From assembly GCA_029260215.1 (NCBI GenBank), contig JAJDDQ010000051.1, positions 247,638 through 311,637 on the forward strand: DNA of 64,000 nt, read 5' to 3'. This document shows, piece by piece, positions 25,477-35,564 of this stretch (positions are counted from its first letter, which is position 1; the number at the start of each line of letters is the position of its first letter). Below the pieces are notes generated by a model that saw nothing but the letters and a program-made list of their open reading frames with translations, ran no database searches and was not told where the DNA came from. The translations under genes were made by a program, and so were the position numbers. The DNA comes from Phycisphaerae bacterium. GTDB taxonomy: Bacteria > Planctomycetota > Phycisphaerae > UBA1845.

Positions 25477-28095
25477 ATGCTGCACACTCAGGCAGACAGG
25501 ACAACTGAATCGATCGACCGCCACGGCTCATGCCCGCTTTCGCCCCAAGGCATCCGGGCTTCCATTACGGTGCTCAAAAAGACCGGCGACGGTCGCAAGA
25601 TAAAGCTCGATCGTCCGGTGACGATCTTCGGATCGCACAAAGAGGCCCAGGTTCGACTCAAGCACGAGAGCATCGCCCGTGCCCATTGTGCGATTATCAA
25701 CACCGGGCTTAGGCTCGTTCTCCGCGACCTCGGCAGCAAGACCGGGATTCGCGTCAACGGAAAGAAGACCCAAAACGCCGACCTCAAGAACGGCGACACG
25801 ATACGCATCGATGCCTGGAAGTTTCGCGTCAACCTCAAGTCCAACGGCGACACGTGCAGCGGCAGTTCCATAGCAGCCACGGTGTTCATGACGCACCCGG
25901 AAATCTCCCTCGAAGAACCGGCCAGCGGGAATACATGGAGCAAACTCGACGAAATTTTCGTCGTCGGCAGGCGTACAAGTTGTGAAGTTCACATTGACAA
26001 CAACAACATCTCCCGCGCCCACGCCCTGGTTTGCTGTCTGAACGGTCGCCCCGCAATTTTCGATCTGGTCAGTTCCAACGGCCTGTCAGTCAACGGGGCA
26101 TCGACCAAAATGACCTATCTGTCCGCCGGTGACGAGGTCGCTCTGGGCGAAGTCGTGCTGCGTGTGACGGACGTGCGCGGGGCGAGCGGCGTGCAAGCCT
26201 GTCAGGAATCCTGCTACGCATTTGGCGACTCGGCTGCTGCTGCCGATCGTATCAAACTCGCGGATGCGGGTGGCCAGGGAACATCGGCGTCCTTCGTGCG
26301 TTATGGCGGATTCGAGCCGCAGATAGCCCCTAACGATCGTTTCGCAGCCGATCTGGCGCGGGCCAACGGCGTCGATCCGGTCGCGCGGGTTCAAGACTCG
26401 GAGACTGCGGATCGCCAAAAGGAATTGGCTAAGCGTTCGACGGAAATCGAAGCGCAGCAGGCCGACCTGGAAACACGGGAACTGGAACTCGGCGATCGCG
26501 AGCACCAACTTCGGACGGACGCCCGCAAACTTGCGGATACGCACAACGCGAAGCTGGCTGACATGACGGCGAAAGCCCGCGAGGAAATTGCGGACCAACA
26601 CGCCCACATCGAGCAGCAGAAAAAGACCCTCGACGAGCGTCGGAACGAGCTTCAAGCTCAGGATGACGAACTAACAGGCCGCGAGGCTGCTGTGGCTGAA
26701 GCGTCGCGTGAACTGAATATTCGCGAAACCGACATCGAAGCGCGCCGCGCCGAGGTCGACGCGCTGCAAAGCCGATCAGCGGAGTCGGATGCCGCCACCG
26801 CCCATGCAGCCGAAGAACTGCAATTCGAACGAGAACTGCTGAAATCGGATCGCGCCGCCCTCTACGAGCGCGAGGCTGAGCTGACCAATCAGCGCGACGA
26901 AATCTCCCGCCTGCATCGGGAGTGTGACGCGCGGGCGGCTGAGTTGGAGGCAGCGACAGCGGCACTCGAGCGCGAGCGGGCCGAGCACCGAACCCGTGTC
27001 GCGGAAATCGAAGCCCGTGCCGAACAAATTGCTGTGCAGGCGGAGGCTGTCGATACGCAACGCGCATCGCTGAAGACGCGTGAAAGCGCACTCACCAAGC
27101 GTATCGAGTCGATCGAACTCAAGGAATCCGACATTGTCCTGCACGAGCAGTCGCTGAATGAGCGTTCAGCCGAACTCGACAGACGGGCTGACGCGCTCGT
27201 CGCGCGCACTGCGGCGCTGACCGAAGCTGAAACGGCCCTGCAAGCCGACGCGGAGCGATTGGCTTTGCATGACAGGGAAATCAACGAGCGATTCGCTGAG
27301 ATCGAAGCGCGCGAAGAAGGCGTTTCCGAGCAACGTCATCGCCTGGAAAACCAAGCCCGGGAGCTGGAGCGAACGGAAAAAGAGAGAGCCGCGCGCTTCG
27401 ATCAACTGCGAATCGAAATCAACAGTCGGAACGGAGAACTCGAACGTTTGACCGTGGACCTCAACAAGCGTCAACAAACACTGGCGCAAGGTGAGGATGC
27501 GCTCGCCCAACTCGAACGCGATCTGGACAACAGGATATCAGCCCATTCCGAAGAGGCCGACCGGCGGACACGCATGACCGACGAGTTGGTCAAGCTCGAA
27601 ACCGAGCTGACCGCGCGGCGGGCCGTCGTGGAGGATTTGACTCAGGCCCTCGAAAAACGCGCGGCTGAGTTGGATACGCGTGACAAGCGTCTTTCGTCGC
27701 GCGAGCCTGTGCTGAACGAGTTGGCCAAGTCGCTCGAACACCGCGCAGCCGAACTCGACACGCGCCAGCGGGAAATTGCCGACGCGCAGGCCGATGTTGA
27801 GCGTCTTCAAATCGAAGCGCAACAAACACTGGAAACGGCGATGCGTGAAACGGAACACAATGCGGGCGGGGACGGAGCCGGTTCCGAGACCGTCATGTCC
27901 GCCGACCCGCTTCAGGTTGACGACGATCGGGCGAGCGAGATTCTCCGCCTGCTCGATCCGGCGCTTGGTGACTCCATCCGGGTCTTGCGGAGGCTTGGCG
28001 TGGAAGGATCGTTCGACGAATTGATCGCACTCGCGCAGCAGGAGTTGTTGAAAAACCGAAACAAGCCGCGGGCAAGGTGGAATCCGTTCCGTTAG
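25477..28095 (+). CDS. Double-FHA protein with long coiled coil
   Basis: The product is 872 aa. The ATG at 25477 follows GGAGGA by 6 nt and is preferred over the ATG at 25447. FHA1 spans about residues 27-118 and lacks the usual Arg after Gly (IFGSHKE). FHA2 (155-232) has the full phosphothreonine-binding set (VGRRTSCEVHID, ISRAHA, SSNGLSVNG). Residues about 300-790 form a very long heptad-rich coiled coil (ERDLDNRISAHSEEADRRTR), and a short domain ends in a basic tail (NKPRARWNPFR). No membrane segment is seen. It looks like a cytoplasmic scaffold reading phospho-Thr signals, but no kinase lies nearby. Confidence 0.88.
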   Translation: MLHTQADRTTESIDRHGSCPLSPQGIRASITVLKKTGDGRKIKLDRPVTIFGSHKEAQVRLKHESIARAHCAIINTGLRLVLRDLGSKTGIRVNGKKTQNADLKNGDTIRIDAWKFRVNLKSNGDTCSGSSIAATVFMTHPEISLEEPASGNTWSKLDEIFVVGRRTSCEVHIDNNNISRAHALVCCLNGRPAIFDLVSSNGLSVNGASTKMTYLSAGDEVALGEVVLRVTDVRGASGVQACQESCYAFGDSAAAADRIKLADAGGQGTSASFVRYGGFEPQIAPNDRFAADLARANGVDPVARVQDSETADRQKELAKRSTEIEAQQADLETRELELGDREHQLRTDARKLADTHNAKLADMTAKAREEIADQHAHIEQQKKTLDERRNELQAQDDELTGREAAVAEASRELNIRETDIEARRAEVDALQSRSAESDAATAHAAEELQFERELLKSDRAALYEREAELTNQRDEISRLHRECDARAAELEAATAALERERAEHRTRVAEIEARAEQIAVQAEAVDTQRASLKTRESALTKRIESIELKESDIVLHEQSLNERSAELDRRADALVARTAALTEAETALQADAERLALHDREINERFAEIEAREEGVSEQRHRLENQARELERTEKERAARFDQLRIEINSRNGELERLTVDLNKRQQTLAQGEDALAQLERDLDNRISAHSEEADRRTRMTDELVKLETELTARRAVVEDLTQALEKRAAELDTRDKRLSSREPVLNELAKSLEHRAAELDTRQREIADAQADVERLQIEAQQTLETAMRETEHNAGGDGAGSETVMSADPLQVDDDRASEILRLLDPALGDSIRVLRRLGVEGSFDELIALAQQELLKNRNKPRARWNPFR

Positions 28096-28122
28096 GAGTT
28101 TGTCGACGAACATGAGCCTCTT

Positions 28123-28217
28123 GTGTGGCACCGGTTTTCAACCGGTGCAAATGTTGGTGTTCTACGTGGCACCGGTTTCTTGGCCAGCAAGAACACGGGT
28201 TGAAACCCCGTGCCACA
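28123..28217. repeat. REP-like palindromic element (family GTGTGGC/GCCACA)
   Basis: Starts GTGTGGCACCGGTTTTCAAC and ends ACCCCGTGCCACA, with internal hairpins CACCGGTTTTCAACCGGTG and CACGGGTTGAAACCCCGTG. It is the same family as 15571-15666. The rest of the gap to 28459 holds no gene I can support. Confidence 0.8.
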
Positions 28218-28459
28218 TTTCTTCAGCGGCCTGACAAGGGCAGCCGCCAGCGTCGCAGCCGACAAACCGTGATCGTGTGAAGCAGCGCCGACCGGATCGT
28301 CTTATTCTCCCAGGGGTGGCTGAGTGGTGAATTCGACGCATCCGGTCGGTGCGCGCGCATCCCTTCCGAATTCCGATGATTTCGTGCATAGTACATCAGC
28401 GTCGCAACCCATGCGTCGCCCAACGGTGTAGAACGATTCCCATTGCGAGGAGGCTTGTG

Positions 28460-30601
28460 TTGCGCGGACTGCTTACTATCGGATTGACGCTCGCACTGAT
28501 CAACGGTGTCGCAGCCTCGGATACCAAACCCAAACCCCTCGCTCCGCCGCCGCAGCCATACCGCTTCTGGCCACCGAATCAGCGAGACGCACAGCGTGAA
28601 ATCGAAACGGCGTTGAATGCGGTCCCCACAGCCAAAAGCCTGCGCGCACAGCACGCCCTGATCGGAGAATTCCCGCACTATGCGGGCACCCCGAAGGATC
28701 TCGTCGCCGCCGAAAAACTGGCTGAAAACTTCAGGGCGCTCGGATTGGAAGTCGAGAAGCAAGAACTCTGGGTCTATCTCGCAGAGCCGCTCTACGCATC
28801 GCTTGAGCTGCTCTCGCCCATCAAGAAATCGTTCGACTTGAAGGAACGCGTCCTGCCCGAAGACGCCTACACCCGCCACCCGGATTTGGGGATAGGGTGG
28901 AACGCATTCAGCGGCACAGGAGACGTGACAGCCAGCGTCGTCTACGCCAACTACGGTCGCAAGGAGGATTTTCAAAAGCTGCGCGAAATGAATATCGACG
29001 TAGCCGGTAAGATCGTCATCGCGCGCTACGGCGGAAACTACCGGGGATACAAAGCCAAGTTCGCCGAGGAAGCAGGCGCGGTCGGCCTGATCATCTACAC
29101 CGACCCCGCCGACTCCGGCTATATGCGAGGCCCCATGTATCCCGAAGGCAGTTGGGCCAACGAGACGAGCATCCAGCGCGGGTCCATCAAGACGCTCCCC
29201 TACGCCGGCGACGCGCTCACGCCGTTCGTTGCCGCCACCAAAAACGCGAAACGCATCGATCCGCTGTTCGTGTCGCTGCCGAAAATTCCCGTTCAGCCGA
29301 TCGGTTGGGGAGCAGCCGGCGAAATCCTCGTTCGCATGCGAGGCCTGCCCGTACCCAAGGGATGGCAGGGCGGGCTGCCGTTCACCTATCGTGCCACCGC
29401 CGACGACGATCTCCGCGTTCGCCTCAACGTCCAGCAGGCCCGGGGCGTCAAGAAAATTTACAACGTCGTCGGCACGCTGCGCGGCGAAACCCACCCGCAG
29501 GAAAAAGTCATCGTCGGCTGTCATTACGACGCTTGGACGTTCGGGGCAGCCGACCCGCTCGCGGGCACGATGGTGCTGTTGGAGTCCGCCAGGAGTTTCG
29601 CCAAGCTGGCCCGCGAGGGGAAAAGGCCCGCCCGGTCCATTGTCTTCGGGCTGTGGGGCGCGGAGGAGTTCGGCATCATCGGGTCCACCGAATGGGTCGA
29701 AGCCCATGCGGAAGACCTGAGCAAAAACGCGCTCGCCTACATCAATCTCGACATGGCTGCGATGGGCATGAATTTCGGATCGAGCGCAGCCCCCGTCCTT
29801 CAACCGTTGATCTCCGACGCAGCCCGCGCCGTCAACGCACACCAGGACGAAAAGACCGTGTACGATCACTGGATCGAGCGCAATGAGGATCCGCTCGTGC
29901 CCGGCCAACCGCGTTTCCATCACCTCGGCGGCGGATCGGATCACGTGGGTTTCTACTGTCATTTGGCCATCCCCTCCGCGAGTATCGGTGCGGGCGGTTC
30001 CGCCGGAACGTCCTACCATTCCAACTACGACACGTTGAACTGGTATCGCAAGACCGTGGGCGACGATTACGAATCCGCACGCATGGTGACCCGCGTGACC
30101 AATCTCTTCATCTCCCGGATGGCCAACGCACCGCTGATTCCGTACGACCCCGTCGGGTACGGCCCCGGCGTGCATCGAATCATTGACGAAATGAAGGGGC
30201 ACATCGACAAGCTGGATTTCGAGGTCGATCTTTCGCGCGTGACGGACATGTCGAAGCGTTACGAAGCGCGCGCGTCCGAGGTCTATCGCAAGCTGCTCGA
30301 TCGCGTTGAACGCGACGCGCTCTCGCCCGAACGACTCGCCGGCGTGAACAAATCACTATTCGACTTGAATCGCAAGTGGTTTTACGAACCAGGCCTGCCC
30401 GGCGGATTGGAATGGCATCGCAATTTGTACGCGACGACCGATCCCGACTCCGGCTACGCAGCCTGGATGCTGCCCGCGTTCCGTTGGGCCATCAAGGAGA
30501 AAAACGCAAACGCGATCCTGTCCGCCCGACGAATCTATTACGGTGTCTTCGAGAAAATGCTGAAATCAATAGACGAGATCGACGCTCACCTTGGCGAATA
30601 G
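28460..30601 (+). CDS. M28 peptidase, glutamate carboxypeptidase II-like
   Basis: About 713 aa. I chose TTG 28460 because GAGGAGG lies 6 nt upstream and a signal peptide follows (RGLLTIGLTLALINGVAA); GTG 28457 is equally in frame. Order: a PA domain (about 158-220, GKIVIARYGGNYRGYKAKF), the M28 zinc site HYD (355-357), D365 and GAEEFG, then SYHSNYDT, then a dimerisation-like helical domain. This is the layout of NAALADase and plasma glutamate carboxypeptidase. It would remove C-terminal acidic residues from peptides outside the cytoplasm. Confidence 0.9.
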   Translation: MRGLLTIGLTLALINGVAASDTKPKPLAPPPQPYRFWPPNQRDAQREIETALNAVPTAKSLRAQHALIGEFPHYAGTPKDLVAAEKLAENFRALGLEVEKQELWVYLAEPLYASLELLSPIKKSFDLKERVLPEDAYTRHPDLGIGWNAFSGTGDVTASVVYANYGRKEDFQKLREMNIDVAGKIVIARYGGNYRGYKAKFAEEAGAVGLIIYTDPADSGYMRGPMYPEGSWANETSIQRGSIKTLPYAGDALTPFVAATKNAKRIDPLFVSLPKIPVQPIGWGAAGEILVRMRGLPVPKGWQGGLPFTYRATADDDLRVRLNVQQARGVKKIYNVVGTLRGETHPQEKVIVGCHYDAWTFGAADPLAGTMVLLESARSFAKLAREGKRPARSIVFGLWGAEEFGIIGSTEWVEAHAEDLSKNALAYINLDMAAMGMNFGSSAAPVLQPLISDAARAVNAHQDEKTVYDHWIERNEDPLVPGQPRFHHLGGGSDHVGFYCHLAIPSASIGAGGSAGTSYHSNYDTLNWYRKTVGDDYESARMVTRVTNLFISRMANAPLIPYDPVGYGPGVHRIIDEMKGHIDKLDFEVDLSRVTDMSKRYEARASEVYRKLLDRVERDALSPERLAGVNKSLFDLNRKWFYEPGLPGGLEWHRNLYATTDPDSGYAAWMLPAFRWAIKEKNANAILSARRIYYGVFEKMLKSIDEIDAHLGE

Positions 30602-30625
30602 TGCGGTTTCGGCGTAAACCCAACG

Positions 30626-30650
30626 AGCCGCGAACTTCAGTTCGCGCGGA
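30626..30650. repeat. Short palindrome near the M28/nadB convergent ends
   Basis: GCCGCGAACT-TC-AGTTCGCGCGG forms a hairpin between two convergent genes. There is no T-tract. It may be a minor intergenic palindrome or a bidirectional barrier. Confidence 0.4.
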
Positions 30651-30703
30651 CTTGGACTCGCGCGGACACCCCAAAAACCAAGTCCCCTTCACACTACGCA
30701 AAA

Positions 30704-32416
30704 CTACAAAGAGTCGTCGTCCGCCGCCACAAACGCGAAATCCAAACCAACGCGCGTAAGGTTAGGCCCCAGTTCACACCGCTCGATAACCGTATGATAC
30801 AAACCAGCCTGTGCAGCACCGGACGTAGCGTTGGACGTGGCATCGGTGCGCCAATGCACACCGATCGACTCTGTCCGCTCGGCGGCGGAGATAGCAATCA
30901 GCCGCGCAAGCGAGAGCATGTTCTGCGTTTCCCAGCCGTCGATGTGGTCGAAGGTCTTGTCCAAAACGTAATGGCCCCAGAATTCGACGATTTCGCGCGT
31001 TTCGTGCAGGCGTTCGCCGCTGCGTTCGATGCCCGCGTTTCGCCACATAACGCTGCGCAGACTGTTGCGGATATCGACGAGGTCCAGCTCCGTCCGGTTG
31101 GACGGCGGGTTGTGGCTGCGAATTTGGCCTGAATCTTTGCCGTCGCCAACGGACGCAAGTCTCGCAGCCGTCGCACCGGCGATGCGTCCGAACACCAGTC
31201 CTTCGAGCAGAGAATTACTGGCCAGTCGATTGGCACCGTGGACGCCGGTACACGCGACCTCCCCGCAGCAGATCAACCCGTCGAGGCTCGTCCGCCCGTC
31301 GAGGTTCGTCACCACGCCGCCGATCATGTAGTGAGCCGCCGGCCTGACCGGGATGGCATCTGTGGCAAAGTCGATTTGAAAATCCGTACACAGCTTCGAG
31401 ATTCCGGGAAACCGCTTGGCGAACTTGTCGATACCGATCGGGCAAACATCCAGATACACGCAATTGGAACGCCCTTTGCGCATGCGATCGACGATAGCCC
31501 GACTGACCACATCGCGCGGGGCCAGTTCGGCGGCCTCATGGTATTCCTCCATGAAACGCACACCCTGACGATCAACGAGGACAGCCCCCTCGCCCCGAAC
31601 CGCTTCCGAGATCAGCGCCCGTGCAGCCCCGGCTACGTACAGAGTCGTCGGGTGAAATTGCATGAACTCCAGGTCCGCGAGCTGTGCGCCCGCGCGGTAC
31701 GCGACCGCAATGCCGTCTCCGGTGGAGATGATCGGGTTGGACGTTTCGCGGTACAATCGCCCCGCACCGCCGCTCGCGAGGATCGTTTGCCGTGCCCACA
31801 AAAGTTGATGGCCATGTTTCGCGTTGAACGCCACCGCCCCGAGGCAGCGTTGCTCGTCCGATAAGAGGTCGATCAGAAAGCAGTTTTCAAACACACGTAT
31901 GTTCGGGTGGGCGAGCATTTTGTTGGTCAGCACGCGGGCCAGTTCCAGACCGGTCGCATCGCCGTCGGCATGCAGGATGCGCGCCGCAGAATGGCCGCCT
32001 TCCCTGCCCAAAGCCAGGTGGTCACCCGCGCGATCGAACTTAACGCCCCATTCGATGGCTTCATCAATCCGTGCGGTGGCATCGTTCACAAGCGTGTCCA
32101 GCGCGGCCCGCCGCCCCAATCCGCAACCGACGCGAATCGTGTCGTCGAGGTGGATTTGGGCGGAATCGTCGTGCGACCGGGCATTGGCCACCCCGCCTTG
32201 GGCGTAGCGCGTCGCCGATTCGTTGAAGGCACTCTTGCAGATGAGCAGCACATTCGCGCCCTGATCCGCCGCCTCGATCGCAGCCCGAGCACCAGCCACC
32301 CCCGCGCCGACGACCAGAACATCCGCGAAGAGGTGTCCCGCTCGCCAGGAATCGAAATTGGTCAAATATCGCCGTCTGTCGTAAAGCGTTTCCACGGCGA
32401 TGGATAATAAATCCAC
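30704..32416 (-). CDS. nadB: L-aspartate oxidase
   Basis: The product is 570 aa, slightly longer than usual. FAD-binding VVGAGVAGARAA lies near residues 35-46, followed by SATRYAQGGVA, HSAARILHADGDATG, FMQFHPTTLY, PAAHYMIGGV and GEVACTGVHGANRLASNSL. These define the succinate dehydrogenase/fumarate reductase flavoprotein family, and the set fits NadB. The enzyme oxidises L-aspartate to iminoaspartate, the first step of de novo NAD synthesis. nadA and nadC are not in the window, so the pathway genes are dispersed. Confidence 0.93.
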   Translation of the reverse strand: MDLLSIAVETLYDRRRYLTNFDSWRAGHLFADVLVVGAGVAGARAAIEAADQGANVLLICKSAFNESATRYAQGGVANARSHDDSAQIHLDDTIRVGCGLGRRAALDTLVNDATARIDEAIEWGVKFDRAGDHLALGREGGHSAARILHADGDATGLELARVLTNKMLAHPNIRVFENCFLIDLLSDEQRCLGAVAFNAKHGHQLLWARQTILASGGAGRLYRETSNPIISTGDGIAVAYRAGAQLADLEFMQFHPTTLYVAGAARALISEAVRGEGAVLVDRQGVRFMEEYHEAAELAPRDVVSRAIVDRMRKGRSNCVYLDVCPIGIDKFAKRFPGISKLCTDFQIDFATDAIPVRPAAHYMIGGVVTNLDGRTSLDGLICCGEVACTGVHGANRLASNSLLEGLVFGRIAGATAARLASVGDGKDSGQIRSHNPPSNRTELDLVDIRNSLRSVMWRNAGIERSGERLHETREIVEFWGHYVLDKTFDHIDGWETQNMLSLARLIAISAAERTESIGVHWRTDATSNATSGAAQAGLYHTVIERCELGPNLTRVGLDFAFVAADDDSL

Positions 32417-32503
32417 CGCGCCGCCTCCGCAATCACGCCGTTCTCAATCCGTCATGCGTGGTTGCCTCCTCAAACCGGTGGCAATTCGTAGTGTTGGGGG
32501 GGA

Positions 32504-32580
32504 GCACGGTCTGGCGGCGCAGACGGCAGGCCGTGGAAGTCGCGAAACGCCATGGCCTGGCTACGCCAGACCATGGCACC
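32504..32580. repeat. REP-like element, diverged inverted copy of 20676-20754
   Basis: It contains GCACGGTCTGGC, GGCCGTGG, CGCGAAACGCCATGGCC and CTACGCCAGACCATGGCACC in the order of the reverse complement of the 20.7-kb element. It occupies most of the 32417-32658 gap. Confidence 0.8.
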
Positions 32581-32658
32581 CAGAATGGAATTCATCCGTC
32601 ATGTCGCGATGCCGATAATACCCACGTGGAACGGCTGCGCAAGACAGGCGGAAAAACC

Positions 32659-35337
32659 GTGGGGATCAGCCTCGCGCGGGCTGCGCTCGCGGTCTCGTTT
32701 CTCCTGTCCGTCGCCCGCACGACAATGTCTGCCGACGCGCCCACGACCATAGGCCAGCGTTTGGCCCACGATTTCGATTTCGACGAACGGGGCGAGGGCA
32801 ACCTCGAAGACATTCCCAAGTACTGGCTTCCGCTCAAGGCGCCCGAGTTCCCGAGATTCGCCCACGGCGTGTTCGACTTTGACACAGGCCACGACGCGCC
32901 GCCCTCGTTTCGTCTTGAAACGCAGGGGCGCAACGTCGCCTACCGATTCACCGCACGCGAAATCGAAGCCTTTCCGTTCAACGAATACCTCGTCACCGGG
33001 TGGATCGGCGGACAAGACCTCGAGCACGCGCGGGCCTGCATCAGTGCCTACTACCTCGACGCCGATTTACGCCCCATAGACGGCTCGCAACGGTTCAGCC
33101 CCGCCGTCAGCGCCCTGGGCGACATGGGAGCGTGGCAGAGCGTCGATGTGGTGCTTCCCGCCGGTCCTGCCGACGCGCGGTGGATCGGCTTGACCGTGTG
33201 GGTGTACCATCCCGAGACGTGGGACACGTCGCCCAAACCGCACCGCCACATCGTCAAAAAGAACATCACAGCCACCGCATGGTTCGACGAAATTCGCGTT
33301 TACCGGCTTCCGCGCGTCACCGTGACCACGTCCGGCACGGGCAATGTTCTCACCGACGACAGGCCTCGCAATGTGCTGGTCGATGTGAGCGACACTGATC
33401 ACGACGGCCTCATCTCGATACTCACCATTCACGACATGCAGGGGCATGAGGTTTTGCGCGAGAACGTCCCGGCTCGTCACGATGAGACAGCCGACGTGCC
33501 GCGATTCGACGTCACCCAACTCCCCAACGGCCTATACCGGGCGAAGGTCGAGGTCTCCACGAAGGAATCGGGCAAAACGCAACGCCTCGCACAACGATCG
33601 CTCACGTTCGCGCGCATTCGCGCCAAGAGAGATGAACACGACAACCCCACCCGAATCTTCGGCTTGTCTCTCGACGTCGCGGACAGGTCCGATCCGCTGG
33701 TGGAATTGAGCTTGATTCAGACGCTCGGGGTGTCCACGGTCAAGCTTCCCATCTGGTCAGGGCGAGCAGACGTGCCGGACCTAGTGAACGCGCCCGCCGA
33801 CACCGACACATTACTCTACGAGCTGCTCAAATCGCGCGTGGCAATTACAGGTGTCTTCGCCGGGCCGCCCTCGGAACTGGTGCGCGCCGCCGGTGCGTAC
33901 GAGCGGACTCTGCTGAGCACGTTGATCGAAGACCCCGAGGCTTGGCGCGAGCATCTCGTACGCGTTTTCGCACCCTACGCCAGCGTGTTCCGATCGTGGC
34001 AGATCGGGCCTGACGGCGACGCCTCACTGGCCGCTGATCCCAAACTTGAACAAGCTGTCAAGCAGGTCCGCGCTGAAACAAAGCGGTTGGCCACCTCGCC
34101 GCATCTGATCGTTCCCGGTTCGCTCGCATGGACGCCAACGCAACGCCCGCCCGATGTGGACGACAATACCTATTCCGTCGAACCGTTCATTCTGCCCGAT
34201 CAAATCGAAAGTCACATCGACGACTTCGCAAAAGCCCAACAGCCGGTCGGCATGGTCTATTTGAAACCAGCACCCGACGAAGGCGTTCGTCTCGACAGCC
34301 GACTGCGTAACTGGTGCAAGAGGCTGATTCACGCCGCCCACTCCGGCGTCCGAAACGTCGTGATCCCCCAGCCGTGGCACACCAGCACGCACGGTGAACG
34401 GCACGTCACCGAACCGACGGAGGAATTCGTGCTGTTGCACACGCTGGCGGACATCCTCCGGGATACCACGCCCGGAGATTTCGTCTACATCGCACCCTCC
34501 GTCGCAGCCGTCGCGTTCTACCGTGACGAAGAAGCGGTCCTGGCGGTCTGGGACACAAAAGCTGAATCCGATGGCCGAACCTACGATCTGCAACTGGGGC
34601 CGGACGTCGAACGCGTCGACATGTGGGGCAGGAAATCGACACCGGAATTCGCCCGCGACGGCCGCGTGCGTCTCAACATCAACGCTACGCCGACCTACCT
34701 GACCGGTTTGAAACGCTGGCTTCTAGCGTTCCGATCGGCTGCCCGTATCGAACCCGCGTTTCAGGAAATGAGCATCGAAGCCCACGAATCCGATCTCACA
34801 TTCGGAAACCCCGGCGAAAATGCGATCTCCGGGCGTGCCCACATCAGGCCGCCCAAAGGATGGGATATCCGCCCGAGACAGTTCCGGTTTTCGATCCCGG
34901 CCAACGGCCAATTTGTACAGCCTCTGGAAATTCGCTTTGGGCGAAATGAGATCGCTGGGCAAAAGATCATCAACGTCGAAGTGGATGTCGAATCGGACGG
35001 CAAGTACCACATGGTCATTCCCTTGGTCGTTGAACTCGGCGTGGGCGATCTTGACGCGTGGGGGCATGCCGTGCTGGATAAGGACCGCCTCATCGTTCAG
35101 CATCGCGTTTTCAATCGGTCGCACCGAACGCTGAATCTTCGCGCCTACGCTATAGCCCCAGGTCGATTGCGGCAGACACGCATCATTTCAAATCTTCTGC
35201 CCGGGCAGAGTCGCGTGATAGAGTACCACTTCAAGAAACCGGGGGAACTACTGGACCGAAGCATGCGTCTTCAAGTCAGAGACCTGGAGGGCTCGATGAT
35301 CCACAACACCGAAGTTCAGGCCTTCGGCGGCTCGTAA
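32659..35337 (+). CDS. Large secreted protein of unknown function, possible glycoside-hydrolase-like core
   Basis: About 892 aa from GTG 32659 (AGGCGGA upstream), which starts a signal peptide (GISLARAALAVSFLLSVAR). Upstream in-frame sequence runs through the REP element. Residues about 50-220 look like a carbohydrate-binding beta-sandwich. A central alpha/beta region (ARIRAKRDEHDNPTRIFGLS to THGERHVTEPTEEF) has TIM-barrel-like order, including SWQIGPDGD. The end is two beta-rich domains (RAHIRPPKGWDIRPRQFRF). I do not recognise a named family, so the hydrolase suggestion rests on pattern only. Confidence 0.7.
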   Translation: MGISLARAALAVSFLLSVARTTMSADAPTTIGQRLAHDFDFDERGEGNLEDIPKYWLPLKAPEFPRFAHGVFDFDTGHDAPPSFRLETQGRNVAYRFTAREIEAFPFNEYLVTGWIGGQDLEHARACISAYYLDADLRPIDGSQRFSPAVSALGDMGAWQSVDVVLPAGPADARWIGLTVWVYHPETWDTSPKPHRHIVKKNITATAWFDEIRVYRLPRVTVTTSGTGNVLTDDRPRNVLVDVSDTDHDGLISILTIHDMQGHEVLRENVPARHDETADVPRFDVTQLPNGLYRAKVEVSTKESGKTQRLAQRSLTFARIRAKRDEHDNPTRIFGLSLDVADRSDPLVELSLIQTLGVSTVKLPIWSGRADVPDLVNAPADTDTLLYELLKSRVAITGVFAGPPSELVRAAGAYERTLLSTLIEDPEAWREHLVRVFAPYASVFRSWQIGPDGDASLAADPKLEQAVKQVRAETKRLATSPHLIVPGSLAWTPTQRPPDVDDNTYSVEPFILPDQIESHIDDFAKAQQPVGMVYLKPAPDEGVRLDSRLRNWCKRLIHAAHSGVRNVVIPQPWHTSTHGERHVTEPTEEFVLLHTLADILRDTTPGDFVYIAPSVAAVAFYRDEEAVLAVWDTKAESDGRTYDLQLGPDVERVDMWGRKSTPEFARDGRVRLNINATPTYLTGLKRWLLAFRSAARIEPAFQEMSIEAHESDLTFGNPGENAISGRAHIRPPKGWDIRPRQFRFSIPANGQFVQPLEIRFGRNEIAGQKIINVEVDVESDGKYHMVIPLVVELGVGDLDAWGHAVLDKDRLIVQHRVFNRSHRTLNLRAYAIAPGRLRQTRIISNLLPGQSRVIEYHFKKPGELLDRSMRLQVRDLEGSMIHNTEVQAFGGS

Positions 35338-35564
35338 GATACGTCTGACCCGAATGATGACGAAAAAGACCCCATCGCTCGAACGCATGTCGATCGCCGG
35401 AAACCAGGGTTATCCCTGGTACGTATAGGGTTTTACCGGATTGAGGGATGACTCCCTGCACGCGAAACTGGGTGGGTAGAGCTTTTCCCTATCGAGGAAC
35501 GCTGCTCGCTTCGCGCGGTCAGCGTTTCTCATGCGCTGCCGGATGTCAGCCCGCTGGCTATGGA

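Noticed and set aside
28223..30202. 659-codon frame on the minus strand
   Set aside because: Antisense to the M28 peptidase, whose zinc motifs and ribosome site are clear.
35404..35419. CCAGGG-TTAT-CCCTGG hairpin as terminator of the upstream gene
   Set aside because: No T-tract follows, so I cannot support a terminator.
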